A DNA stretch of 26,586 bases from Lingula anatina (GCF_001039355.2 NW_019773736.1:19324-45909); one strand, 5' to 3'; counted from the first letter of the stretch, positions 9,315 to 19,194 are shown. The notes: generated from the letters alone by a model not told the origin. Program-made: numbers and translations.

Positions 9315-9320
9315 AGATAA
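9087..9320 (+). pseudogene. Truncated Harbinger transposase-derived nuclease (HARBI1-like), N-terminus
   Basis: About 77 codons from ATG 9087. The N-terminal segment contains RIFRARVNYFDFYDEKDF, then FRISKEIAREVIALIEDRLA and NRNIS, which matches the start of Harbinger/HARBI1 nucleases just before their usual SPxxQLLxxLRF stretch. The codon holding the N (TCN) is serine whatever the base, and two codons later a TAA ends the frame. The whole DDE nuclease domain is missing. Family members are about 340-400 residues, so this is a fragment. The break coincides with the N at 9314, so loss in the genome cannot be told apart from a misjoin. Confidence 0.8.
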
Positions 9321-9344
9321 CTGGGCAGTCATGTAGACGTCTAG

Positions 9345-9569
9345 TGTACTTGTAGTACGGAAAGACATAGCGTTCTAATAGGTAACGGGGCAGTCATGTT
9401 GAAACTAAGTGTAGGAACGGATCGAACAATTACGCGTGAGTTGGAGGAGATTGCTTTATCTTTGCGTAAAGAGCACATTTCAACTCCACTTCCAACACAA
9501 AGTAAAATCCCAATAACGCATAACGTTATACATCAAATGACAAGAACTGAAAGGCCTAATATTTTGTAA
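9345..9569 (+). CDS. Short open frame of unknown status before the channel gene
   Basis: An open frame with ATG at 9396 (57 codons from there) includes LKLSVGTDRTITRELEEIAL, then a polar tail, ending at TAA 9567-9569. Composition is plausible for protein and it sits 200 bases upstream of the first channel exon. It ends in a stop and no donor joins it to that exon, so if real it would be a separate small ORF, an upstream ORF or a remnant. Immediately before it, ACTGGGCAGTCATGT (9320) and ACGGGGCAGTCATGT (9384) are a near-duplicate pair 64 bases apart. Function is not recognised. Confidence 0.2.
   Translation, partial: CTCSTERHSVLIGNGAVMLKLSVGTDRTITRELEEIALSLRKEHISTPLPTQSKIPITHNVIHQMTRTERPNIL

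Positions 9570-9572
<3 letters not shown>

Positions 9573-9606
<34 letters not shown>
9573..9606. repeat. GA dinucleotide microsatellite
   Basis: Uninterrupted GA repeat of about 17 units, upstream of the first visible channel exon. Confidence 0.97.
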
Positions 9607-9608
<2 letters not shown>

Positions 9609-9772
9609 TTTATAAAGCTGCAATATGAATTGTAATGAATTAAAAGCGCAATGTATGCAAACCATGAACGTGAAACAATACAGCCTTCTCTGTAGACTTA
9701 CGTACATACGTGTAGTAGTCAATAATAGGGTCAATTCACCAATGTTATGATCTTTTTTTTTTCAATTTCCAG

Positions 9773-10095
9773 AGCAACATGTCCAGAAACAGCAGGATTC
9801 ATCTCCACCGCTTAGTCAAAGATCCGTCCCCTCCCGTAAACCCTGCAATTCTAGTGAGCCACCCTAACGCTACCAGCATGGGAGTGGACAACCCAGTGTT
9901 CATTTTTGACGAGGTCGACAACCCCCGTCTGCCGTCTAAAGCCACCATGCGTAGCTCCGTGTCCGGCAGCTCCACGCTGTCTATGGCTGACGGCTTGCCC
10001 AACTTGTTCAACATGAGTGAGAGTACGATAAGTGGACACGTGTCGCCACGTCGTGGAACATCGGGAGGAGATAGCCTCTTTGTGCCCGGGGTCAG
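9773..10095 (+). CDS. Cyclic-nucleotide-gated channel beta-type subunit, N-terminal exon
   Basis: A T-rich tract and CAATTTCCAG (ending 9772) form a good acceptor. The first ATG, at 9779, begins MSRNSRIHLHRLVKDP and starts a polar, Ser/Pro-rich cytoplasmic region (DNPVFIFDEVDNPRLPSK, SSVSGSSTLSMADG) without a fold I recognise. The exon ends at GGGTCAG|GTCAGT in phase 2, 105 codons plus two bases from the ATG. The frame is also open from 9773, so coding could extend further 5'. I assign it to the channel gene by strand, position and its Ser-rich style, not direct homology. Its phase does not match the next visible exon in the frame that must be used there (see findings), so an exon or base may be missing between them. 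Confidence 0.6.
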
Positions 10096-10178
10096 GTCAG
10101 TTTGACTCTGTACACAACTAATAATTAATAATTAAGGTATGACCGGAAATACGTTTAGAAATGAGCATGTACATGCTA

Positions 10179-11007
10179 TTCCATTTTTGCGAGTGTAAAC
10201 TATTGGGAGTGTTATGAACTCCTTATGTCCCAGAAGTAGTCACTTTTGAGGCCGTTAACTTCAAATTCTTTGCCAATCTGCCATGATTTGAACATTTTGA
10301 CTGAAACTCTTTTTTCCTATTAATGTGGAGAGTTGACCAGCCAATAGGAGCAGTCAAATTAATGACTACTCTCTTGTGACCTTGGCCGATACTGTCATAG
10401 GGTAGCTTGAAGAGCGCGAGTGAGTACTGGTACAACACCAAGACCCTCAAATACACCAAGGCCACAGTAGCTTTATTACCGGCATTATAGGCCTTCCTAT
10501 TGGTTAAAAGGTATTAATTGTTCCGAAAAGACAGAGTTTTGCTTTTAACTGACGGCTTACTAATATCTGACACATTAAAGGGATAATAACTCTTCGTTTG
10601 GGCCAAAAAAATGAATTTTCCTGGAGTAAACAACAATTTTCCCACACTTACCAATGGTTAATGAATCCATTTTTACATTCAAAATTAGACCCTGGTTTTT
10701 TTTTCTAAAAAAGTTTTTTTTTTTTTTGTTAAAATCTCTTAAGAGATTTTAACTGAGTATAGCCATCAATGGAGGTCACGTGGTCTAAAGACAAGCTCAG
10801 ATATCAGAATAATAGCTATAACTGCCGTTTTTGTGGTAAAACAGAATATATATTTCTATGAGTTATTCACAATGTTTTTATTGTGAAATATAGTTCTCAT
10901 ATGAAGAGTTATTATCCCTTTAAGTTTGGTTAACGGCCATCTATATTTATTAATTTATACTTTTTTAGCAAAATCTATAAACATAAATTACACTCGCAAA
11001 AATGGAA
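10179..11007. mobile_element. Older inverted-repeat element enclosing a second MITE
   Basis: TTCCATTTTTGCGAGTGTAA at 10179-10198 is matched perfectly by its reverse complement at 10988-11007. GGCCGTTAAC near 10251 is matched by GTTAACGGCC near 10929 in the same inverted arrangement, so the arms run about 80 bases with divergence. The 10575-10923 MITE lies inside. No transposase frame is present. Confidence 0.65.
10575..10923. mobile_element. TTAA-flanked MITE with perfect 21-bp terminal repeats
   Basis: TTAAAGGGATAATAACTCTT at 10575-10594 (plus a final C at 10595) is matched exactly in inverted form at 10903-10923. Both ends coincide with TTAA, consistent with a TTAA target duplication as in piggyBac-like elements, though a TA-target element is also possible. 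Almost exactly in the middle lies a perfect 20-base palindrome, AAAATCTCTTAAGAGATTTT (10731-10750). No coding capacity. Confidence 0.88.
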
Positions 11008-11130
11008 ATGTTTATGTTTAATGCTTTAAAACGATATCGAGAGACACCTTATATACTAAACGGTGTAATGTGACATGGAGCCCCCCACAATTGAGTCTGC
11101 TTCCCATTCATTTGTACATGTAATCCTCAC

Positions 11131-11234
11131 CCTCGATTTGGCTCACTTAGGTCCGACTAACCCTATCCATTATACCTGTTGCTAAATGCAGGATGGACTT
11201 TCTCTTACATGGATCTTCAGTTTCGCTACACCGG
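11131..11234. repeat. Dispersed intron repeat, copy 1
   Basis: Shares GGCTCACTTAGGTCCGACTA, CATTATA and CTTACATGGATCTTCAGTTT-type blocks with 13006-13103 in the same order, with point differences and small indels. Probably the degraded end of a dispersed element. Just downstream, AGACCTTTCGCAGCTAG near 11261 is roughly complementary to CTAGCTGCAAAAGGC near 11388. Confidence 0.65.
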
Positions 11235-12464
11235 CATACTCGGACTAGAAAGACAGTTCTAGACCTTTCGCAGCTAGCTGATTAGATTTTGATTTCTTAT
11301 GTTGACTGGAAAACTTGCTCATCAGTAAACAAAAGAATGCTGGGGAGTAATCTATTCAGAAAACAAAAGAAGTCGCCATCTAGTCATCTAGCTGCAAAAG
11401 GCCTATCGACTTCACCACCCGTAGCCCTTCTGGCGCCTCATAATCTAGTTTGAACGCTATTTTGTAACTCCTCAGTTGGTTTATTTCGGTCTACGTTGGC
11501 CCGAGAGTGAAATTTTATGGCGACTGAACCCATTTGCTGAAGGCGCTGTAACACCAACTTTGCGTTCACATGAAGAACAAAATGCGGCCTTTCTCTGAGA
11601 GGTGTAATAAAAAAGACTTATTATTCAACATCAGCCTAAATTCATTATACAACAGCGACCTAGATAAGATAACGATTTCTCCAGCCAGTAAATATACAAA
11701 ATATGCAATATCAGAAATCAATTAACCTGTAAAAGAGTCGATGTATTTAAAAGCTTTTAAAGCAGTAAGAATTAAATTATTGAAGACGTATGTAATTTGT
11801 TTTACTCGTATGTAAAATGTACATGTAGACTGAAGACATATCTCCATGTCTAATAGGAACAGTAATACTTGACGGTTCAAGATTTTCCCTAACATATATG
11901 TTGATTACAACTCTCAAGGGGAAAGAAGTGAAACGGAGTATGCAGGGATGTGTAGGCTTCATTATAGGACACAGTGTCTCCCATAGTTGCTGGCATACTT
12001 CGCTGCCTAAGTAAATTACATACCTAACAGAACTGCACAACGTGGGGAGCTACAACTATGAGGCACTCTGTGCTTCATTTCTCATTACGGAGACCACATT
12101 CGCTTCGTTAGACAACACAGTAACTTCTGTTGGTACTGTATGTTATGTTATATTTACGGAAAGCCCAGTCCGTAAAATATTTATATTGCACTGTTGGTTC
12201 AGTTATTTATAAAGCAAGTCATAGCTTGGCCCATCCATGAAAACTTATGAGGCCTCCAGAAATGTTGACATCCTACGCTCTGCCTCGGCGTCAAGTGTTT
12301 TGAAAAAACATTCATTTCACAACCTCCTTAATTGCAGATATCAGAGAGCAGATCAACCATTCATCCAATAGGGCAATACGTAACTGAAATTAAAATGCTT
12401 GGCAATGACGGTGAATGCAGAGGGCGGGGTATTATTTTAGTTTCTTGACCACACCAAGAAGGAA

Positions 12465-12724
12465 CATGTTCCGGACAGCGTGGCCTGTAATGGCTGGCAT
12501 GGGTTAGGTGGGTTCCAGGCAGCATGGCCTGTAATGGCTGGCATGGTTTAGGTGGGTTCCAGGCAGCAAGGCGTGTAATGGCTGGCATGGGTTAGGTGGG
12601 TTCCAGGCAGCATGGAGTGTAATGGCCGGCATGGGTTAGGTGGGTTCCAGGCAGCGTGGCCTGTAATGGCTGGCATGGGTTAGGTGGGTTCCAGGCAACA
12701 TGGCGTGTAATGGCTGGCATAGGT
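12465..12724. repeat. 44-bp minisatellite in channel intron
   Basis: Units start at 12481, 12525, 12569, 12613, 12657 and 12701, exactly 44 bases apart, with the core GTAATGGCTGGCATGGGTTA then GGTGGGTTCCAGGCAGC. Roughly 5.5 copies with few substitutions; a degenerate partial unit precedes 12481. Confidence 0.95.
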
Positions 12725-12770
12725 ATAGAGTTCTTTAAAACACTTATTCATGGTGCTTCTTTCACTTTAT

Positions 12771-12965
12771 AAAACTAGAAAAGCACTCCGAGAGCGCAGA
12801 CCTCCGCCAAGGCAGTAATTTTTTTATTATTATTGATTATTGATTGATTATTGATCTAGGTCACCACCAAAAACTAATCATCTGTTCCTTGGCCCACTTC
12901 TGACAGTACCTGAAAAATTTCATTATAATCGGTCCATAACCTTTTGAGTTATGTTCATGACAGAC
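12771..12965. mobile_element. Dispersed MITE-like element, truncated copy
   Basis: Begins AAAACTAGAAAAGCACTCCG and GAGCGCAGACCTCCGCCAAG and ends GTTATGTTCATGACAGAC. It is the same family as 26260-26490 but lacks that copy's right terminal repeat, being followed at once by a second copy of the ATTGATTATTGATTGATTAT block (12968-12998). Confidence 0.8.
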
Positions 12966-13005
12966 ATGATTATTGATTATTGATTGATTATTGATCCAGA
13001 TCGCC

Positions 13006-13103
13006 CTAGATTTTGACTCACTTAGTTCAGACTAATCCTAACCATTATAAATATATGGAGAGCGGACATTCTGTTACATGGACCCTCAGTTTCGTTACAC
13101 CGC
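13006..13103. repeat. Dispersed intron repeat, copy 2
   Basis: Related to 11131-11234: TTTTGACTCACTTAGTTCAG, AACCATTATA and GTTACATGGACCCTCAGTTT recur in the same order. Confidence 0.65.
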
Positions 13104-13182
13104 CCCTAAGACGCACTTTAACACCAAAATACTATTCGTCTTAGTGAGTTTTTCTCGTTATAGTTGTGTGTGTGTGATGTGT

Positions 13183-13187
<5 letters not shown>

Positions 13188-13224
<37 letters not shown>
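13188..13224. repeat. GA microsatellite, preceded by a TG run
   Basis: A TG-rich stretch (13164-13186) passes directly into about 18 GA units. Confidence 0.97.
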
Positions 13225-13227
<3 letters not shown>

Positions 13228-14138
13228 TGCTAAACACCACTCCTCTTTTGTAAAAACGAATCGATTCGAGCGATCCGCATTAAATTGGTTCTGTCCTTTG
13301 CCTTGAAGCTGCTGCTTACAGTTAAATGTCAGATCATTTGGGGAAATTAAGCTATCACAGCATACAAAATCCTTTTATCCCGAGATGTGAAGAGCGGAAA
13401 CATAACGTTGTTTATATGTTAAAACCTCACAGATCGAACCACTGCTTCAAATAATGCCAGGAGCGACATTATATTATGCCTTATTTGCTAACCTGGAAAT
13501 GGTGGCGTTATTTTTAATTTGAACCATGTTTCCATAAACTGTGTAGAGTAACTTTTATCTTTCGAAACATGCGAAAAAGGATGAGGTTATTTCCAGTTTT
13601 ACGGCTCCCGTCTCTCCGCTGTATTATCTGAGCTCTCATGACCTGGAAGCGTGCAAGTCGTCATTAGTTTACAGAAACTGACATCCTCGCTCATGCCATT
13701 CGTGAAATTTGGATTTTAATTCAAAGCATGCCGCTGCGGATATCGGTAATTGGGATTGGTACCCAATTTATTTCCAAGCAGTTGGTATCGAAGTCAGAAA
13801 ATTGAAAGCTGAGGAGTCCAATATAGCTTCAGTCTTCTTTCTCTGCGGAGTGTATTTGAGGCAGACGTAGTTTACCATCGCCACCTACAACGTGAACCAG
13901 TACGTCTCATTCTGTTGCTGGACAAAGGAAAGTTTATGTGATCGGCTCATTGGGAGACAAGAGATGAAAGGAGCCGAGTATATTCTACTATAAATATGAA
14001 CGATGACCTGTCATCACAGCAACGTGTGCAGTTCCCACAGTGCATGCTAAGAAGGAGTTTTAAATTTTTTCACCACTGATGTTAAATTTTATTACACGAG
14101 CCATTTCCATTGACGTCTGTCACAGGTTGTAATCGAAA

Positions 14139-14348
14139 GTGGTTGTATCTGACTGTACCAGGTCCTTGGAGATAGAGACTGAGATAGAATGTATACTCTT
14201 ATAGGTATGTGATTGTATCTGACTGTACCAGGTCCTTGGAGATAGAGACTGAGATAGAATGTATACTCTTATAGGTATGTGATTGTATCTGACTGTACCA
14301 GGTCCTTGGAGATAGAGACTGAGATAGAATGTATACTCTTACAGGTGT
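14139..14348. repeat. 70-bp minisatellite, three near-identical copies
   Basis: GGTCCTTGGAGATAGAGACT starts at 14161, 14231 and 14301, with identical surrounding bases (TTGTATCTGACTGTACCA before, GTATACTCTTATAGG after). Near-perfect identity points to recent expansion. Confidence 0.96.
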
Positions 14349-14698
14349 GCGGGTGGCGAAGTTTTACTTTCTGACACGTTGACTTTTATGTCCCCCCTTT
14401 TTGTCCCACCTTCCATTCCGGTTTTTTAAGTGACTGTTTTTCTTTGTGTTTGTTCCTTAGTGATCATGATGAAATCAGAACGTGTCACCAAAGTGTCTGA
14501 CGTAAAACCACAGTCCGAGCGAAGTGTTTAAAGTCTGTGTAGAAGAATACATGTTGGAGATTTTGTAGGCTGTTAACGTGATCACTACTTGGGTAGGCTA
14601 CTGTAACGTCTGTTGAAGTAGACGCTTCTCCACATACTAAACATTCGTCAACAGAATTCGTGCTGTTTTCTAACATTACCGCTGTCGTATTTCTCCAG

Positions 14699-14957
14699 GT
14701 ATGAATCCTCCGTCTCGTCAATCGAGTCTTTACTCTGCAGACAGCGTGGTGGCCCCGACCTATAACATCGACGCTTTATCCCTGCCTAAGACGCCGACCA
14801 CGCTGATCAGGTCCCGTACACCGTCTCACAGCCTGCAGTCCCCGAGAGCCCGCAGTAATAGCTGGCGCAGTATGAGGTCTAACTGGAGCGAGCTGATCCG
14901 CCTGGCCAAGGAGGGCTCTGACTCTGAGGACAGCGTATTTGAGGCTGGTGAAGAACA
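14699..14957 (+). CDS. CNG channel beta-type subunit, exon X (first copy)
   Basis: Cytoplasmic N-terminal region, rich in likely phosphorylation sites: SLPKTPTTLIRSRTPSHSLQ, SPRARSNSWRSMRSNWSEL, then an acidic end (GSDSEDSVFEAGEE). The donor is AACA|GTGAGT, phase 2, matching exon Y. Two acceptors are possible: TTTCTCCAG ending at 14698, or CTCTGCAG ending at 14740. Both require phase 1 in the frame that stays open, while the upstream exon ends in phase 2. From 14699 the phase-2 frame reads YESSVSSIESL and then fails, while the exon continues in the next frame from about SLYSADSVV, as if one extra base lay near 14725-14735. A second copy is at 19241-19461. Confidence 0.85.
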
Positions 14958-15236
14958 GTGAGTATTCTAATACAGTAGATTATGTCCGTAGTCACATCAT
15001 CAAATGAGAACGTTATAATTGATATTAATTAAGGGATGGGTACTGTAGTTAAATACTTAGCATACCCAAGATTTGTTCTGAGGAAAAAAATAAAGAGAGC
15101 GAAATCGCACCTCTCGGCACGGTCAACTTAGATACATGTATAAATGTTAATTTACTGACAGTTTCACCAGACTCTTTTGTGTTGTCGGGACTCAAATTGA
15201 AAGATGGTCTAAACACCAAAACCAATAAGTGGAACC

Positions 15237-15605
15237 CACATGACTCTCACATGACTGTCACATGACTGTCACATAACAAGGGCGCACGACTTGCCTGTCA
15301 CATGACGAGAGCACGACTTGGTAGACGTACATGTATAACACATGACTCTCACATGACTGTCACATGACGGGAGCACGACTTGGTAGACGTGTAACACATG
15401 ACTGTCACATGACGGGAGCACGACTTGGTAGACGTGTAACACATGACTGTCACATGACGAGAGCACGACTTGGTAGACGTGTAACACATGACTGTCACAT
15501 GACGAGAGCACGACTTGGTAGACGTGTGAAACATGATTATCATATGACGAGAGCACGTCTTTGTAGACATGTGTAACAAATGATTATCACGTGACTGTCA
15601 CATAA
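15237..15605. repeat. 45-bp minisatellite (copy 1)
   Basis: Units of GAGCACGACTTGGTAGACGT plus GTAACACATGACTGTCACATGAC recur exactly every 45 bases (15368, 15413, 15458, 15503, 15548), with degenerate units at both edges. Because 45 is a multiple of three, frames are open on both strands across the array; I do not take these as genes. Confidence 0.95.
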
Positions 15606-17638
15606 AAATAACACGACTTGACTATCACAGGACGACAGTACAACTAAACACCCAAATTCAGCAATAGGCCTAAAGACCATATGCCCACAAAGAAAAAAAT
15701 GATTTCTGGACTTCTCAGTATAGCGTTTGTGTGATTACGGAATGAATATACAATTCCTTACTGTTTTGTAACCAAACAATTATCCACACCACTCTCGGCT
15801 TTATTGCGAAATGTAGCGTTTAAAAACAGTGTCACGTACTGTCCTTTATACGGATTGATACATACGTTATTTGAATATTTTGTCTCAAAAGTACAAGCAG
15901 TTTCCACTTTAAAAACGGCAGCCAGTAAACACGTTGTACTACACAGCATTTAAAGAGTGATTTGGTTTGTTTCGCGCTTATTTCCCATAAGCTGGTACCG
16001 AATGTATTGGCCACGTAGGTATCTTCTGGTATCTAAATCAAGGACATCTATGGATTGCAGATTAAATTATGTAGAACTTTGAAAACAGAGGATATAGTAT
16101 CGTTGCTTTGTACACTGATATTTCTTTAATGTGTCTCATAACACAATGAAACCTTTTCATAGGTAACACAGGTATCTTCGTGTTTTCAGACATTCATCTC
16201 ATGCGAAAACATGTTGTGGAATCACACTCGATACACAGTAGAGACTATTTTTCGGGTGGATAGGTTGCTAACACCTATATAGGATATTTTGATAAGTGAT
16301 TCTGACATTAATGTCGTGTTTTATTTTGAAGGGCTTATCTTTAACTTCAAGTAACGTATGCTACTTATAACTGGCGCCACATACTGTTAATTCCCTAAAA
16401 ATAAATTAAGCAAACTGTCACAGTTAGATGTTTATTAGATTTTTATTTTATATTTATGACACAGAGCTCTATAAAATAAAGGCAGCATGCATAATAACAA
16501 CGTCCCGGCAATGATCTAAACCAAAAAGTCTTTGACAGGCGTCAGTAACGTATGCATGGTTTTGGAAGATCAAAATGATAATTGCTGACTGGAGAACTAA
16601 ATACTGTGCATATAACCATATGTGCTATATACTCAACCATTTTACACACACACACACAATGGTTATCGTTATGAAATTTGTATATACTTTTAAGGATTTT
16701 TGTAGAACAGAATGGACACAGTTCTGCTTCTTATTACTGATAATGAGTGTTGGCAAACGTGAATTACGTCAGCGCACAGACTCAACCAGACTGATGCTTG
16801 CAAAGTTCAGAGGACTCTAAGAACGACATTTCGACGCCGTTAACGATTCCCCGCAGCTTACGTATCTATCCATCTATCTATCCATGTACTATCTATCATG
16901 TGAAAGATGATGTATGTACATGTCTACGTGAAAACACGTATTCATGCAGGTATTGAGAGAGCGAGAGAGATTCCTGTGTACATTTATCATAGATAACAAG
17001 TCAATATGATAATAACAAGTCAATAACATATGAAATAGGCTCATTTGGAAAATCGAATGATCTCGTTCACTAATTTAGATAAGGTAGATTGCTGTTCGTT
17101 TTATAGGTCTCTGCTGAACAGATAGCATCGAGTCTGTTTGTAGCAGTTTTGCTTTCATCTATTACTCAAACCAATTGACAGAAGATGGGATTGTAAATCC
17201 ATATTAGCATGGCACATAATTATCCTAGCATTGACTTCATTCGGTTCTCATCACATTGCGCGAATAATGAAACCGCAGTTATATTGATTGTGATGACACA
17301 AGCTCCCTATACCACAGCATTTGACTTGTGTGCGAGCACGCCGTTAACGAGATAGGCTGTGAAGGAAACGCTTTATAGCCAGATTTAATGTGTGTCAAAA
17401 TAATTCAATTTTTGTATGTCAAAATTCATACTTATTTTTCTAGATTTTTAATTGGGTATCTGCAGTACATTAGCTTTCAGCCAAGATGTATTTATCTCAG
17501 TGAAGATTGACATGAGGATGTGTCCTGATGGGTTTAATGTAATACTGTAAATTATTGTAACCGCCAAATTATGTCCCTTCCTCTCTGTAATGAACCTTTT
17601 CCTTCTCCTTCTCTCTCTCTGTCTCCTCTTCATTCCAG
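15606..17638 (+). other. Channel intron between 45-bp array and exon Y, copy 1
   Basis: A/T-rich intron with a short CA run (16643-16659), TATC-like tetranucleotides (16865-16890) and a strong pyrimidine tract (17577-17636) before exon Y. A 53-codon frame beginning MVIVMKFVYTFKDFCRTEW (16659-16820) persists in the second copy with few changes, but as the whole segment is conserved this says little about coding. Confidence 0.7.
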
Positions 17639-17781
17639 GAGAGCGTCAGTGTCTGGGTTGAGTGAGGCACTCAGTGAGCGTTTGCACGAGCTGGTGGTGG
17701 CCTTCCAGTCCAGAACAGAGCGCACCAAAGAGATGCTAGCACAGCAGGCGACACCCTCCTCTAGTCCCGGTCCATTCTCTG
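17639..17781 (+). CDS. CNG channel beta-type subunit, exon Y (first copy)
   Basis: A long pyrimidine tract and CATTCCAG (ending 17638) precede the exon. It encodes LSEALSERLHELVVAFQSRT and ERTKEML, which resembles the conserved amphipathic segment of vertebrate CNGB1 (LQELV..FKERTE+VKEKL type) ahead of the first membrane helix, a region linked to calmodulin and subunit regulation in vertebrates. A Ser/Pro tail follows (TPSSSPGPFSG). It enters in phase 2 and leaves in phase 1 at TCTCTG|GTAAGT. The donor lies in the first unit of a 43-bp tandem array that repeats exon end and donor. The function transfer from vertebrates is inference. Confidence 0.9.
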
Positions 17782-17974
17782 GTAAGTCTGAACATACCAT
17801 GCTCTAGTCCCGGTCCATTCTCTGGTAAGTCTGAACACACTGTCCTCTTGTCCCGGTCCGTTCTCTGGTAAGTCTGAACACACCATGCTCTTGTCCCGGT
17901 CCATTCTCTGGTAAGTCTGAACACACTGTCCTCTAGTCCCGGTCCAATCTCTGGTAAGTCTGATCACACCGTCC
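17759..17974 (+). repeat. 43-bp minisatellite repeating the exon Y 3' end and its splice donor (copy 1)
   Basis: Five units (CTAG or CTTG at 17761, 17804, 17847, 17890, 17933), each with CCCGGTCC, TTCTCTG (TCTCTG in all) and GTAAGTCTGA. GT donors therefore stand at 17782, 17825, 17868, 17911 and 17954, all with the perfect GTAAGT. The unit is not a multiple of three and unit 2 begins with an in-frame TAG, so only the first donor gives an open message. Confidence 0.95.
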
Positions 17975-18762
17975 TATAGACTGGGACACATAGCTAAAAG
18001 TACCCGGATTCAAATAGATCTGAATCTGCGCTTTGCGACACTGCATATATTCATTGCGTCTTTTCTGTTTTTTATGCTTAAACCATCATTATAGTTGTGA
18101 CCTTAGATTGTTCCATAGCTCTAAGATTCAAGGTCTCTGTAACTTGTGATTGGCTGACTCAGACTCTCGCTCTCCATTTAACTGGCACTTTTGGAGATAT
18201 TGGTATTATTGGAAAGCTATGTACTTTTTTTGACATCAGGCTTGATACTAACGAATATAAAGTTTGTTCTATTCCCCCATATGGTACATACTGTATATTA
18301 CATATAGGAACTTCAACTGCCCATATCTCAAAATTGCTTAATTGGAGTTAAACGTTTTATTGGATTCGACCCGGCGTATAGCATTACTTATTCACATTTT
18401 TTATGCGTGAACCAATTGTTTTTTGACCTCATATTCATTTCATTATTGATACATAATGCCTTTCAAATATAAGCACCGCCTGTCTGTAATGTAAACTTCA
18501 ATAATGCTCCATATTTAAAGTAACAAATTTCTCATTGCCAATTTAACAACACGAATCTTGGAGAGTTCCGAAGTAATCAAAGTTTTAAGATAATAACTTG
18601 GTCACTTTGATTTCAAATCTAAAATAATACAATCTACCTTTTAGTCCCTTGTTAAGGCAGCGAAGATGTCGTTATCTAACAACTGTCAAGAAATTTAACC
18701 TGAAGATTTAGCGACGACACCCCGCAAAGAGACCCCGTTATAAGACAAGTGTCACGTGAGAC
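17975..18762 (+). other. Channel intron after exon Y, copy 1
   Basis: A/T-rich intron. Two related blocks, TCTGTTTTTTATGCTTAAAC (18064) and ACATTTTTTATGCGTGAACC (18392), lie about 330 bases apart in the same orientation. No exon is seen; the 84-codon frame at 18097-18351 has no recognisable domain. Confidence 0.65.
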
Positions 18763-19088
18763 GGACCCTTGGGTTATCTCATTGGCAACTGAACATACAA
18801 TACAATGCAATCCGGACCCTTGGGTTCTCATTGGCAACTGAACATACAATACAATACAACCCGGACCCTTGGGTTCTCATCGGCAATTGAACATACAATA
18901 CAATACAATCTGGACCCTTGGGTTCTCATTGGCAACTGAACATACAATACAATACAACCCGGACCCTTGGGTTATCTCATTGGCAACTGAACATACAATA
19001 CAATACAACCCGGACCCTTGGGTTATCTCATTGGCAACTGAACATACAATACAATACAATACAACCCGGACCCTTGGGTTCTCAATAC
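18763..19088. repeat. 49-56-bp minisatellite (copy 1)
   Basis: Seven units starting with GGACCCTTGGGTT at 18763, 18814, 18863, 18912, 18961, 19012 and 19068. Each carries CTCATTGGCAACTGAACATA and CAATACAATACAACCC. Unit length changes with an optional AT after GGGTT and extra ACAAT words. Confidence 0.95.
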
Positions 19089-19194
19089 AAATGATTCTGA
19101 AGAGTAATTATTATCTCATAAAACAGTATTCATCGTGTGCTTGTTTATCTCTTCTTTATTTTACATTTTACTTTTTCTGTTGTCTGATTTTTTA

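Larger units (their letters stand above)
10096..14698 (+). other. Channel intron between the N-terminal exon and exon X
   Basis: A 4.6-kb intron filled with nested inverted-repeat elements (10179-11007), dispersed repeats (11131-11234, 12771-12965, 13006-13103), minisatellites (12465-12724, 14139-14348) and a GA run (13188-13224). About 11410-12460 and 13230-14130 look like plain A/T-rich intron. A coding-like acceptor TTTGTTCCTTAG ends at 14460, but no frame after it links the flanking exons. Confidence 0.7.
14737..19193 (+). repeat. Tandem segmental duplication, copy 1 (about 4.46 kb)
   Basis: From GCAG at 14737 to the T-run at 19193 this segment is collinear with 19241-23638. It carries exon X, a 45-bp array, about 1.9 kb of intron, exon Y, a 43-bp donor-containing array, more intron and a 49-56-bp array. 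Differences are scattered substitutions, small indels (for example five bases near 15000 and near 17108) and repeat-copy numbers. Confidence 0.95.

Noticed and set aside
14461-14530. Possible extra exon after the acceptor-like TTTGTTCCTTAG
   Set aside because: In the phase left by the N-terminal exon it meets a stop after about 13 codons, before a credible donor.
14485-14721. A 78-codon minus-strand frame next to exon X
   Set aside because: No motif and no splice context; it overlaps the intron and exon of the opposite-strand channel gene.
15237-15605. Regular direct repeats that superficially resemble a CRISPR array
   Set aside because: Whole 45-base units are repeated head to tail with no unique spacers, in an animal intron. 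It is a minisatellite.
16659-16820. A 53-codon frame (MVIVMKFVYTF start) retained in both copies
   Set aside because: The segments are so similar overall that retention is expected; there is no start context, motif or splice signal.
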